From Streptomyces diastatochromogenes (lineage in GTDB: Bacteria; Actinomycetota; Actinomycetes; Streptomycetales; Streptomycetaceae): a DNA stretch of 64,000 nucleotides. The DNA lies in the NCBI RefSeq assembly GCF_002242805.1, contig NZ_MCGQ01000031.1, positions 148,336 through 212,335 on the forward strand, given 5' to 3'. Numbering within the stretch: the stretch's first letter is position 1; the number at the start of each line of letters is the position of its first letter. Position numbers and translations under genes: made by a program. Below, one piece after another: positions 42,314 through 51,406 of the stretch. The notes under the pieces were generated by a model. It was not told the DNA's origin and searched no databases. It was given only the letters and a program-made list of their open reading frames with translations.

Positions 42314-44641
42314 TCAGTCGGTGGCCGATTGTTCCAGACGGGCTTCCGGACGGGTCTCCGGGCGGCCCTCCGGCGCCGCCTCCAGGCGGACCACGACGGA
42401 CTTGCTGGCCGGGGTGTTGCTCGTGTCGGCGGTGGCGTCCAGCGGCACGAGCACGTTGGTCTCCGGGTAGTACGCCGCCGCGCAGCCCCGGGCCGTCGGA
42501 TAGTGCACGACCCGGAAGCCGGGGGCCCGCCGCTCCACGCCGTCCTTCCACTCGCTCACCAGGTCCACGTACGACCCGTCGGCGACCCCCAGGGTCCGCG
42601 CGTCCTCCGGGTTCACCAGCACCACCCGGCGGCCGGCCGTGATGCCCCGGTAGCGGTCGTCCAGGCCGTAGATCGTGGTGTTGTACTGGTCGTGCGAGCG
42701 CAGCGTCTGCAGCAGCAGCCGGCCCTCGGGCAGCTCCGGGTACTCCACCGGCGCCGCCGTGAAGTTCGCCTTGCCGGTCGCGGTCGGGAAGCGGCGCTCG
42801 TCGCGCGGCGCGTGCGGCAGCGTGAAGCCGCCGGGACGGGCCACGCGCGCGTTGAAGTCCTCGAAACCGGGGATCACGCGCGCGATGCGGTCGCGGATCG
42901 TCGCGTAGTCCTTCTCGAACTCCTCCCACGGCGCCTTGCTGTCCGCGCCGAGCACCCGGCGCGCCATGCGGCACACGATCGCCGGCTCGGACAGCAGCTG
43001 CCGGCTCGCCGGCGCGAGCCGCCCGCGCGAGGCGTGCACCATGCCCATGGAGTCCTCGACGGTGACGAACTGCTCGCCGCTGCCCTGCAGATCACGCTCG
43101 GTGCGGCCCAGCGTCGGCAGGATCAGTGCACGCGCGCCCGTGACGACATGCGAGCGGTTGAGCTTGGTCGACACGTGCACGGTCAGCCGCGCGCGCCGCA
43201 TGGCCGCCTCGGTGACCTCGGTGTCGGGGGAGGCGGAGACGAAGTTGCCGCCCATGGCGAAGAACACCTTCGCCTCGCCGTCCCGCAGCGCGCGGATGGC
43301 CTGTACGACGTCGAAGCCGTGCTCGCGCGGGGGAGCGAACCCGAACTCCTTCTCCAGCGCGTCCAGGAAGGCCGGGGCGGGCCGCTCGAAGATGCCCATC
43401 GTGCGGTCGCCCTGCACGTTGGAGTGGCCGCGCACCGGGCACACGCCCGCGCCGGGGCGGCCGATGTTGCCGCGCAGGAGCAGGAAGTTGACCACTTCGC
43501 GGATGGTCGGGACGGCGTGCTTGTGCTGGGTCAGGCCCATGGCCCAGCAGACGATGGTGCGCTCGGAGGCGAGGACCATGCCGAGGGCTTCCTCGATCTC
43601 CTCCCGGGACAGGCCGGTCGCGCTGAGCGTCTCGTCCCAGTCGGCGGCACGCGCGGCCTCGGCGAACTCCTCGTACCCGTGTGTGTGCTCGCGCACGAAC
43701 TCCTCGTCGACCGCGCCGTTCGTCTCCAGGATCAGCTTGTTGAGGAGACGGAACAGGGCCTGGTCGCCGCCGATACGGATCTGCAGGAACAGATCGGTGA
43801 GGGCGGCGCCCCTGAGCATGCCCTGCGGGGTCTGCGGGTTCTTGAACCGCTCCAGGCCGGCCTCGGGCAGCGGGTTGACGCTGATGATCTTCGCGCCGTT
43901 CGCCTTGGCCTTCTCCAGCGCGGAGAGCATGCGCGGATGGTTCGTCCCCGGGTTCTGGCCCGCGACGATGATCAGGTCGGCCCGGTAGAGGTCCTCCAGC
44001 AGGACGCTGCCCTTGCCGATGCCGATCGTCTCGGAGAGCGCCGAGCCGGACGACTCGTGGCACATGTTCGAGCAGTCGGGCAGGTTGTTGGTGCCCAGCT
44101 CGCGCGCGAAGAGCTGGTACAGGAACGCGGCCTCGTTGCTGGTCCGGCCCGAGGTGTAGAAGACGGCCTCGTCGGGGGAGCCGAGGGCGGAGATCTCCTC
44201 CGCGATGATGTCGAAGGCACGCTCCCAGCTGACCGGCTCGTAGTGATCTCCGCCCTCGGGCAGATGCATGGGATGCGTGAGCCGCCCCTGCTGCCCCAGC
44301 CAGTACCCGCTCCTGGTGGCCAGGTCGGCGACGGAGTGCGCGGTGAAGAACTCCGGGGTGACCCGGCGCAGGGTGGCCTCCTCGGCGACCGCCTTGGCAC
44401 CGTTCTCGCAGAACTCCGCCTTGTGCCGGTGGTCAGGCTCCGGCCAGGCACAGCCCGGGCAGTCGAAGCCGTCCTTCTGGTTCACCCGCAGCAGGGTCAG
44501 CGCGGTGCGCTTCACACCCATCTGCTGCTGGGCGATGCGCAGGGTGTGCCCGATGGCGGGCAGCCCCGCCGCCGCGTGCTTCGGCTCCGCGACCTGCGGC
44601 GCGTCCTGAACCGGATCACCCTTGGGCGGCTTGGTCGCCAT
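42314..44641 (-). CDS. FdhF/YdeP family molybdopterin oxidoreductase
   Basis: A 775-residue molybdopterin-dependent enzyme of the FdhF/YdeP group (formate-dehydrogenase-alpha-like). Landmarks are DCPGCAWPEPDHRH near 58, SGRTSNEAAFLYQLFARELGTNN (partly shown) near 165, NMCHESSG with the likely molybdenum-ligand cysteine near 193, VAGQNPGTNHPRM near 228 and AMGGNFVSASPDTE near 470. The C-terminal domain binds the cofactor (LRSHDQYNTTIYGLDDRYRG, partly shown). The classic N-terminal 4Fe-4S cysteine array is absent. Start ATG at 44641. No partner subunit or FdhD gene is adjacent. The substrate is unknown for most homologues. Confidence 0.85.
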   Translation of the reverse strand: MATKPPKGDPVQDAPQVAEPKHAAAGLPAIGHTLRIAQQQMGVKRTALTLLRVNQKDGFDCPGCAWPEPDHRHKAEFCENGAKAVAEEATLRRVTPEFFTAHSVADLATRSGYWLGQQGRLTHPMHLPEGGDHYEPVSWERAFDIIAEEISALGSPDEAVFYTSGRTSNEAAFLYQLFARELGTNNLPDCSNMCHESSGSALSETIGIGKGSVLLEDLYRADLIIVAGQNPGTNHPRMLSALEKAKANGAKIISVNPLPEAGLERFKNPQTPQGMLRGAALTDLFLQIRIGGDQALFRLLNKLILETNGAVDEEFVREHTHGYEEFAEAARAADWDETLSATGLSREEIEEALGMVLASERTIVCWAMGLTQHKHAVPTIREVVNFLLLRGNIGRPGAGVCPVRGHSNVQGDRTMGIFERPAPAFLDALEKEFGFAPPREHGFDVVQAIRALRDGEAKVFFAMGGNFVSASPDTEVTEAAMRRARLTVHVSTKLNRSHVVTGARALILPTLGRTERDLQGSGEQFVTVEDSMGMVHASRGRLAPASRQLLSEPAIVCRMARRVLGADSKAPWEEFEKDYATIRDRIARVIPGFEDFNARVARPGGFTLPHAPRDERRFPTATGKANFTAAPVEYPELPEGRLLLQTLRSHDQYNTTIYGLDDRYRGITAGRRVVLVNPEDARTLGVADGSYVDLVSEWKDGVERRAPGFRVVHYPTARGCAAAYYPETNVLVPLDATADTSNTPASKSVVVRLEAAPEGRPETRPEARLEQSATD

Positions 44642-44661
44642 CGCACGGTCCCCTTCGACTG

Positions 44662-44701
44662 CGTGTGAGAAATACGCCTCTACGTGTGAGAAGTACGCCT
44701 C
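44662..44701 (-). repeat. 21-bp direct repeat upstream of the molybdoenzyme gene
   Basis: CGTGTGAGAA followed by ATACGCCTC (44662-44680) recurs at 44683-44701 with one change. The 21-bp period equals two helical turns. It lies 21-60 bp before the start, where a regulator could bind. Confidence 0.65.
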
Positions 44702-44824
44702 CGATCCTCGCACGGGGCACCGACAGCCGTGAGCCCCGGCCCTGCCCGGATCCGTGGGGTTCCAGGCGGGGTGCCGAACCCGTCGCGGCCCGGACTGTCA
44801 GTGGGGCGTGGCAGGATCGGGGGC

Positions 44825-47551
44825 GTGGCAGAGACAGCATCGAAGAAGACCGACAAGAACCCCGGCGGTACCCGTCCCCGGCTGATGCTCATGGACGGGC
44901 ACTCGCTGGCCTACCGCGCGTTCTTCGCGCTGCCCGCGGAGAACTTCACGACCGCGACGGGCCAGCCGACGAACGCGATCTACGGCTTCGCGTCGATGCT
45001 GGCCAACACCCTGCGTGACGAGGCCCCCACGCACTTCGCGGTGGCCTTCGACGTCTCCCGCAAGACGTGGCGCTCCGAGCAGTTCACCGAGTACAAGGCG
45101 AACCGCTCCAAGACCCCCGACGAGTTCAAGGGCCAGGTCGAGCTGATCGGCGAGCTGCTCGACGCCATGCACGCGCCGCGCTTCGCCGTCGAGGGCTTCG
45201 AGGCCGACGACGTCATCGCCACCCTCGCCACCCAGGCCGAGGCCGAGGGCTTCGAGGTGCTGATCGTCACCGGCGACCGCGACTCCTTCCAGCTGGTCAC
45301 CGAGAACACGACCGTGCTGTACCCGACGAAGGGTGTCTCGGAGCTGACTCGCTTCACCCCGGAGAAGGTTCTGGAGAAGTACGGGTTGACGCCCACCCAG
45401 TACCCCGACTTCGCCGCCCTGCGCGGCGACCCGTCCGACAACCTGCCCGGCATCCCCGGTGTCGGCGAGAAGACCGCCGCGAAGTGGATCAACCAGTTCG
45501 GTTCGTTCGCGGAGCTGGTCGAGCGCGTCGAGGAGGTCAAGGGCAAGGCGGGGCAGAACCTTCGCGACCACCTGGAGGCGGTCAAGCTCAACCGTCGCCT
45601 CACCGAGCTGGAGCGCCAGGTCGAGCTGCCGAAGACGGTCACCGACCTGGAGCGTGCTCCGTACGACCGCAAGACCGTCGCGATGGTCCTGGACACCCTG
45701 GAGATCCGCAACCCGTCCCTGCGGGAGCGTCTCTTCGCCGTCGACCCGGGCGCCGAGGAGGCCGAGACCACCCCGGTCGCGGCGGAGGGCGTCGAGCTGG
45801 ACGGCAAGATCCTCGGCACCGGCGAGCTGGCCCCCTGGCTGGCCGAGCACGGCACCGGGACCCTCGGTGTCGCCACCGTCGACACCTGGGCCCTGGGCAC
45901 CGGCTCGGTCGCCGAGGTCGCTCTCGCCGCGGCCGAGGGCGCGGCCGCCTGGTTCGACCCCGCCGAGCTGGACGAGACCGACGAGAACGCGTTCGCGGCC
46001 TGGCTGGCCGACGCCGGCCGCCCCAAGGTGTTCCACAACGCCAAGGGCGCCATGCGCGTCTTCGCCGAGCACGGCTGGAGCGTCGAGGGCGTCGCCATGG
46101 ACACCGCCCTCGCCGCCTACCTGGTCAAGCCGGGCCGCCGCTCCTTCGACCTGGACGCGCTGTCCCTGGAGTACCTGCACCGCGAGCTGGCCCCCGCCGC
46201 CGCGGCCGACGGCCAGCTGGCCTTCGGGGCGGACGACGGCGCCGAGGCCGAGGCGCTGATGATCCAGGCCCGCGCCGTCCTCGACCTGGGCGAGGCCTTC
46301 GAGGAGCGCCTCCAGGAGGTCGGTGCCGCCGACCTGCTGCGGGACGTGGAGCTGCCCACCTCCGTCCTGCTCGCCCGCATGGAGCGCCACGGCATCGCCG
46401 CCGACCGCGCACACCTCGAGGCGATGGAGCAGATGTTCGCGGGCGCGGTGCAGCAGGCCGTGAAGGAGGCGCACGCGGCCGCCGGGCACGAGTTCAACCT
46501 GGGCTCGCCCAAGCAGCTCCAGGAGGTCCTCTTCGGCGAGCTGGCCCTGCCTAAGACGAAGAAGACCAAGACCGGCTACACCACCGACGCCGACGCCCTC
46601 GCCTGGCTCGCTACCCAGACGGACAACGAACTGCCGGTGATCATGCTCCGGCACCGCGAGCAGGCGAAGCTCCGCGTCACGGTCGAGGGCCTGATCAAGA
46701 CCGTCGCCGGCGACGGCCGTATCCACACCACCTTCAACCAGACGGTGGCCGCGACCGGCCGGCTGTCCTCCACGGACCCGAACCTGCAGAACATCCCGGT
46801 CCGCACCGACGAGGGCCGGGCGATCCGCCGCGGCTTCGTGGTCGGCGAGGGCTTCGAGTCCCTGATGACCGCCGACTACAGCCAGATCGAGCTGCGCGTG
46901 ATGGCCCACCTCTCCGAGGACGAGGGCCTGATCGAGGCGTTCACCTCCGGCGAGGACCTGCACACCACGGCGGCCTCCCAGGTGTTCGGCGTCGAGCCCA
47001 CCGCGGTGGACGCGGAGATGCGCCGCAAGATCAAGGCGATGTCGTACGGCCTGGCCTACGGCCTCTCCGCGTTCGGTCTCTCCCAGCAGCTGAACATCGA
47101 CGCGGGCGAGGCCCGTGCGCTGATGGACGCCTACTTCGAGCGCTTCGGCGGCGTCCGGGACTATCTGCGCCGGGCGGTCGACGAGGCCCGGGCGACGGGC
47201 TACACGGCGACGCTCTTCGGGCGCCGCCGCTACCTCCCCGACCTCAACAGCGACAACCGCCAGCGCCGCGAGGCGGCCGAGCGCATGGCCCTCAACGCGC
47301 CGATCCAGGGCACGGCGGCGGACATCGTCAAGATCGCCATGCTCCACGTCGACCGGGCCCTGCGTGAGGCGGACCTCAAGTCCCGCATGCTCCTCCAGGT
47401 CCACGACGAAATCGTCCTGGAGATCGCCCCCGGCGAGCGCGAGGCCACCGAGGAGATCGTCCGCCGCGAGATGGCCGCCGCGGTCCACCTGAGGGCCCCG
47501 CTCGACGTCTCCGTGGGCGTGGGCCCGGACTGGGAGTCGGCGGCGCACTAG
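44825..47551 (+). CDS. polA: DNA polymerase I
   Basis: A 908-residue family A polymerase for repair and Okazaki-fragment processing. I use the GTG at 44825 preceded by AGGATCGGGGGC. The 5'-3' exonuclease spans about 15-300 (MDGHSLAYRAFF, TGDRDSFQL, ALRGDPSDNLPGIPGVGEKTA partly shown). The polymerase core has motif A DYSQIELR near 683, motif B RRKIKAMSYGLAYG near 735 and motif C QVHDEIV near 858. The middle 3'-5' exonuclease region reads GVATVDTWALG where an active enzyme would have DxE, so proofreading is probably lost, as in other actinobacterial PolA. Confidence 0.97.
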   Translation: MAETASKKTDKNPGGTRPRLMLMDGHSLAYRAFFALPAENFTTATGQPTNAIYGFASMLANTLRDEAPTHFAVAFDVSRKTWRSEQFTEYKANRSKTPDEFKGQVELIGELLDAMHAPRFAVEGFEADDVIATLATQAEAEGFEVLIVTGDRDSFQLVTENTTVLYPTKGVSELTRFTPEKVLEKYGLTPTQYPDFAALRGDPSDNLPGIPGVGEKTAAKWINQFGSFAELVERVEEVKGKAGQNLRDHLEAVKLNRRLTELERQVELPKTVTDLERAPYDRKTVAMVLDTLEIRNPSLRERLFAVDPGAEEAETTPVAAEGVELDGKILGTGELAPWLAEHGTGTLGVATVDTWALGTGSVAEVALAAAEGAAAWFDPAELDETDENAFAAWLADAGRPKVFHNAKGAMRVFAEHGWSVEGVAMDTALAAYLVKPGRRSFDLDALSLEYLHRELAPAAAADGQLAFGADDGAEAEALMIQARAVLDLGEAFEERLQEVGAADLLRDVELPTSVLLARMERHGIAADRAHLEAMEQMFAGAVQQAVKEAHAAAGHEFNLGSPKQLQEVLFGELALPKTKKTKTGYTTDADALAWLATQTDNELPVIMLRHREQAKLRVTVEGLIKTVAGDGRIHTTFNQTVAATGRLSSTDPNLQNIPVRTDEGRAIRRGFVVGEGFESLMTADYSQIELRVMAHLSEDEGLIEAFTSGEDLHTTAASQVFGVEPTAVDAEMRRKIKAMSYGLAYGLSAFGLSQQLNIDAGEARALMDAYFERFGGVRDYLRRAVDEARATGYTATLFGRRRYLPDLNSDNRQRREAAERMALNAPIQGTAADIVKIAMLHVDRALREADLKSRMLLQVHDEIVLEIAPGEREATEEIVRREMAAAVHLRAPLDVSVGVGPDWESAAH

Positions 47552-47870
47552 CCTTCGGCGATGCGGCGGAGGGGCGTTTTCGGCCAAGGGCAGGACAACG
47601 CCCCTCCGCCGCTGCGGGTGCCCGTGGGTGCCGAGGCGGGCGACTCCCCCTCGCCTCCGCCACGGCTGCTGGTCGTCCGCCGGCGCGAAGAAGTTCTCCG
47701 CCGCGACGGCGATCCCCCCCCACGGCGCATCCCGGCGGTGCCGAACCCACCGGACCCCCGCCGCTGCCGCCCCACCCGCACCCGAATCCGGCTGAACCCC
47801 CGCAGGGCCCGTCACTCACGTGGCCCCCGCCAGAACGCCCCCCGAGCCCCGCAACCGCAACACTGCGAGC
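47552..47870. other. Gap after polA
   Basis: This 319-bp stretch contains the polA terminator near its left end. The remainder is C-rich, with open frames only as shadows. I see no RNA gene or operator. Confidence 0.5.
47563..47612 (+). terminator. Terminator of polA
   Basis: Arms 47563-47578 and 47597-47612 are perfectly complementary over 16 bp (GCGGCGGAGGGGCGTT on the left) with an 18-nt loop, 12 bp after the polA stop. Confidence 0.85.
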
Positions 47871-48278
47871 ATGGGTATACGCATGCTCCACCGCCGGACG
47901 CCCGAGGCACAGGGCGGCACCCCGGCCCGGGCGGACACCGCCACGGACCGAGCCACGCCCGCCTCGCCGGTCCCGGCCCTCGCGGCCGACGCAAGCACCG
48001 CCCGCATCCCCGCCGACCTGGCCACGACCGTACGCAGGGCCGCGGTGGACCTCCGGCGCCGACTGGCCGCCCGCACCCGCCACGCCCCCGACTGGCGCGC
48101 CTGGCCCGACCTTCTCCGCGGCTACCTCGCGCTGCTGCTCACCCTGATCCCGAGGGCACGGCCCAGACGCACCCTCACCGTGTTCGTGGCCCCCGTCATC
48201 GAGCGGCCGACCGGTCCCGAGCGGCACCGGCCGCCGCTGCGGGACTGCCCGGAACCGGGGCAGAGCGCCACACCCTGA
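47871..48278 (+). CDS. Hypothetical protein, convergent overlap with DUF4184 gene
   Basis: A 135-residue Arg/Pro-rich protein. Codon third positions are almost all G or C in this frame, which supports coding. It has one hydrophobic segment (LLRGYLALLLTLIPRA near 82-97) between basic stretches and no recognisable domain. The ATG at 47871 follows GCGAG; an in-frame ATG at 47883 is possible. Its last 83 bp overlap the opposite-strand DUF4184 gene. Confidence 0.5.
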   Translation: MGIRMLHRRTPEAQGGTPARADTATDRATPASPVPALAADASTARIPADLATTVRRAAVDLRRRLAARTRHAPDWRAWPDLLRGYLALLLTLIPRARPRRTLTVFVAPVIERPTGPERHRPPLRDCPEPGQSATP

Positions 48279-49053
48279 CCCCGGCCGCGTACACCAGCAC
48301 CCCCAGGACCAGCCCGGCGCCCACACCGAAGCACAGCGTGGGCACCAGGTCCCAGGGGCTGGCGTGCGCACCCCAGTACTCCCACCACCGCGTCGCCCGC
48401 TGCACCGCTCCCGTCAGGGCGCAGCCGCCGAGTACGCAGGCGGCCCACCACCAGTCCCGTACGGACAGGGCGGGCACCCCCAGCGGCTCACCGGCCGGCG
48501 CCCGCCGCAGCGCACGTACCAGGAACACGGCGATCACCACGGCGGCCACCGCGGACGTGCCGTACTGCAGCCATGAATAGAGCGGCATGCCCGCCAGGCT
48601 CCGTCCGAGGGCCGGAATCAGCCGGGACCCCCACCGGTCGTGATGCGTGAACGCGTCCCACACGACATGCGTCAGCGCGCCGAGCACCGCGGAGACGTAC
48701 CACCACAGCACGGAAACGGCCCGCACGCGCGCGCGTGGCGCACCGCAGCGCAGCAGAGCGGCCGGCCGCCCCTGCCGGCCCCGGGGCAGCAGAGCCACCA
48801 GGGGTTCCCGGACGAGCAGCCACAGCCCCACCAAAGCCCAGGAGATGAGCACGTCCACGCCGATCACACCCGCGAAGGAGTGCGTGACCGACCCGAACTC
48901 CATTCCGCCCGGCAGGACGCTTGCCGCGTAGTAGGTCAGATCGGGCGCGAAGGAGCCCGCGACGAGCACCGAGGGCACCAGCCGGCCCCGGCCCGCGCCG
49001 TCCCGGCGGATGGCGGGCAGCACGGCCGCCGCATGGCTGAGCGTGAACGGCAA
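48196..49053 (-). CDS. DUF4184 family membrane protein
   Basis: A 285-residue integral membrane protein. The start is a TTG at 49053 after AGGGGGC, giving LPFTLSHAAAVLP, the typical beginning of DUF4184 proteins; longer frames upstream are not coding-like. About seven membrane segments are visible. Polar residues that may bind metal appear in SHAAA, FAPDLTYY, THSFAG and THVVWDAFTHHDRWGS (near 115-130), recalling membrane-bound metal-dependent hydrolases. No biochemical role is known to me. Confidence 0.8.
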   Translation of the reverse strand: MPFTLSHAAAVLPAIRRDGAGRGRLVPSVLVAGSFAPDLTYYAASVLPGGMEFGSVTHSFAGVIGVDVLISWALVGLWLLVREPLVALLPRGRQGRPAALLRCGAPRARVRAVSVLWWYVSAVLGALTHVVWDAFTHHDRWGSRLIPALGRSLAGMPLYSWLQYGTSAVAAVVIAVFLVRALRRAPAGEPLGVPALSVRDWWWAACVLGGCALTGAVQRATRWWEYWGAHASPWDLVPTLCFGVGAGLVLGVLVYAAGVRVWRSAPVPGSPAAAAGAARDRSAAR

Positions 49054-49371
49054 CAGAGCCCCCTGGAACGGTCGTCGGCCGCGGCACCGGAACCGGTGAT
49101 CATGTCCGTCCAGTATGCGTGAGTACCGTCCGACGCCCCCCACACCAACGGAAGTTGGCCAACCGGTGAAAAACGGACGCGAACGGGTGCCCGGGCAAAG
49201 GAAGGTGTCGTAGGGTCACCTGGGTCGCGGTGCCGGGCGCACGTTCGAACGTACGTCGCGCGGATGGAAAGGCGGAACAGGGGCAACCAGAGCACCGGGT
49301 CAACCGTCAGACCAGAGCGAGGCACACGGACGGAGACGGACGCAGGGGCGTCCACGGGAGGGGTTCACTCT
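49054..49371. other. Divergent promoter region and leader of the transglycosylase gene
   Basis: The 318-bp gap contains TAGGGT (49211-49216), a plausible -10 for rightward transcription and a leader of about 150 nt, and a perfect 12-bp palindrome ACGTTCGAACGT (49241-49252) inside that leader. I looked for a c-di-AMP (ydaO-type) riboswitch, common before Streptomyces cell-wall hydrolases, but do not see its conserved core. Confidence 0.4.
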
Positions 49372-51084
49372 ATGGCGGCGCACATCGGCAGGCGGCTGCG
49401 CAAGGGAGCGGCGACCACCGCCGTGGCCGCGGCAGCGGTCGCGGCTCTGTCCGCGTCCCAGGCTCCGGGAGCCACCGGCGAGGACCACGGCAGACAGGCC
49501 ACGGCCGGCGCCAGCACCCCGGTCCCGGAGGCGGCCGCCGACGGCAGCGCCAACGCCACCGGCAACTCGCCGTACTACACGGACCTGCCGCCGCTCAACA
49601 GCCCCAACCCCAGCCCGTCGCCCACCATCGGCACCCCCGTCTCCCGGGGCCCGGCCGAGGCCGGTATCCCCGCGACGGTCCTCGACGCCTACAAGAAGGC
49701 CGAGGCCGAGCTGCGCACCTCCAAGCCGGGCTGCAACCTGCCCTGGCAACTCCTGGCCGCCATCGGCAAGGTCGAGTCGGGCCATGCCCGCGGCGGCCGC
49801 GTCGACGCCAACGGCACCACCCTGGGCCGGATCCTCGGCCCGCAGCTCGACGGCAACGGCTTCGCGCTCATCAAGGACACCGACCACGGCGAGTACGACG
49901 GCAACAGCCAGTACGACCAGGCCGTCGGCCCGATGCAGTTCATCCCGTCCACCTGGGCCTGGGCCGGCCGCGACGGCAACGGCGACGGCAAGGCGGACCC
50001 CAACAACGTCTACGACGCCGCGCTCGCCGCCGGCCACTACCTGTGCCGCAACGACTGGGACATGTCCACCCAGGCCGGCCTGCACAGCGCGATCCTCAGC
50101 TACAACAACTCGCAGGACTACCTGAACCTGGTCCTGAGCTGGCTGGAGTACTACCGCAAGGGCACCCACTCCGTGCCCGACGGCACCGGCGGCGTGCCCT
50201 CCCACCGCAGCGACGACGGCTCGAAGCACCACACCAAGAAGCCCTCCGACCCGCCGAAGACCAAGCCGGAGCCGGGCAAGCCCGGCGACGGCAAGGACAC
50301 GCCCGACCCGAAGCCGCCGAAGCCACCGGCCCCGCCCACCCCCTCCGACACCGTGGACCACCTGGAGAACGCGGGCAACGGCACCACGAAGCTCACCGCG
50401 ATGGCGGGCGACGCGTTCGCCCAGCGGATCAGCACCCGTGCCGAGACCAAGGCCGGGGCGGCCGTCGGCAAGGTCCGGATCCGGTTCACCATCACCGGCG
50501 ACACCGACGCCACCTTCGTCGGCGGCGAGACCGTGGCCACCATCGCCACCGACGCCAAGGGCGTGGCGCTCGCACCGGCGCTCCAGGCGGGCGAGAAGAC
50601 CGGCACCTTCAAGATCACCACCGCTGTCGTCGGCCACCAGGTCAAGGGGGTCGACTACACGGCCACCGTCACCGCGCGCGCCGCCGACACCCTCGCCCGC
50701 ACCAGCGACACCCCGCTGACCTGCACCCCGGGCGGCGAGTTCGCCGACCAGGTCCAGGTGAAGGCGACGTACAAGGGCGCCGTCGCCGACCAGGTCGCGG
50801 CCACCGCCACCCTGATCAAGTCCGCCGACGACGCCACCGAGAACGACAAGGGCCCCTACTTCAAGGACGCCGACGGCAAGGTCGTACGCACCCTCACCGA
50901 CCTCCAGACGGACGACAAGGGCCTGCTCACACTGCCGAAGCTGTACGCGGACGACACCACCGGCACCTTCCTGCTCCGCATCACCACCACGGGCGGCGCG
51001 ACCCTCACCGTCGAACTGAAGGTCGCCGCGGCCGACGCCTCGGCCAGCCCCTCGCCCTCGCCGAGCCCGTCCGCGAGCTCCTGA
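49372..51084 (+). CDS. Secreted lytic transglycosylase with C-terminal Ig-like region
   Basis: A 570-residue exported cell-wall hydrolase. Start ATG at 49372 after GGAGGGG. It has a signal peptide (RRLRKGAATT, AAVAALSASQA). The SLT/goose-lysozyme-like domain covers about 105-260: PWQLLAAIGKVESGHARGG with the catalytic Glu, AVGPMQFIPSTWAWAG and NNVYDAALAAGHYLC. A Lys/Pro-rich linker (about 280-325) is probably wall-spanning. Two beta-rich repeats resembling Ig-like domains (about 330-560) and a Ser/Pro tail follow. It cleaves peptidoglycan glycan strands. Confidence 0.86.
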   Translation: MAAHIGRRLRKGAATTAVAAAAVAALSASQAPGATGEDHGRQATAGASTPVPEAAADGSANATGNSPYYTDLPPLNSPNPSPSPTIGTPVSRGPAEAGIPATVLDAYKKAEAELRTSKPGCNLPWQLLAAIGKVESGHARGGRVDANGTTLGRILGPQLDGNGFALIKDTDHGEYDGNSQYDQAVGPMQFIPSTWAWAGRDGNGDGKADPNNVYDAALAAGHYLCRNDWDMSTQAGLHSAILSYNNSQDYLNLVLSWLEYYRKGTHSVPDGTGGVPSHRSDDGSKHHTKKPSDPPKTKPEPGKPGDGKDTPDPKPPKPPAPPTPSDTVDHLENAGNGTTKLTAMAGDAFAQRISTRAETKAGAAVGKVRIRFTITGDTDATFVGGETVATIATDAKGVALAPALQAGEKTGTFKITTAVVGHQVKGVDYTATVTARAADTLARTSDTPLTCTPGGEFADQVQVKATYKGAVADQVAATATLIKSADDATENDKGPYFKDADGKVVRTLTDLQTDDKGLLTLPKLYADDTTGTFLLRITTTGGATLTVELKVAAADASASPSPSPSPSASS

Positions 51085-51112
51085 CGGCACACACCCGGCA
51101 CCGGGCAAAACA

Positions 51113-51146
51113 GGGCGCCTCTTCCGCCACGGCGGAGGGGGCGCCC
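51113..51146 (+). terminator. Terminator of the transglycosylase gene
   Basis: Arms 51113-51128 and 51131-51146 pair over 16 positions, with two G-U pairs and a very small loop, 28 bp after the stop. Confidence 0.75.
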
Positions 51147-51244
51147 TCGTCCGTGTGCGCGACCTGTTCTCATCTCGGCCGCCCGTTGCTACGGTGCCTG
51201 CCGCACCTGACGATCCATCAGGAAACGTCCGCCGGGAGGCCCGC

Positions 51245-51379
51245 ATGCGTGCCCTGCTCGTCGCCGCCACCGGTCTCGCCCTCGCGCTCGCCCTGGTCCT
51301 GGCGGTGACCGCCATGGGCGCGCCGACGGGCCGGACGTCCCCCAAGCCGCTGCTGACGACGGTGCCCGCGCACCCGTAG
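51245..51379 (+). CDS. 44-residue membrane peptide (SPW_0924-like)
   Basis: A 44-residue protein: MRALLVAATGLALALALVLA then a short polar tail ending TSPKPLLTTVPAHP. One membrane segment or an uncleaved signal. GGGAGGC precedes the ATG. I recall a small conserved Streptomyces family (SPW_0924) with this hydrophobic core and SPKPLLTTVP tail. It lies 27 bp before the DUF3068 gene and is probably co-transcribed. Function unknown. Confidence 0.65.
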   Translation: MRALLVAATGLALALALVLAVTAMGAPTGRTSPKPLLTTVPAHP

Positions 51380-51406
51380 CAGCACCCGTCCCGGAGGGAG
51401 GCCGGA

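Noticed and set aside
45783..45960. Active proofreading 3'-5' exonuclease in PolA
   Set aside because: The DxE position reads VDTWALG; the domain is present but its metal ligands are not.
49217..49371. c-di-AMP (ydaO-type) riboswitch before the transglycosylase gene
   Set aside because: The leader is long enough but I do not find the conserved core segments; a covariance-model search would settle it.
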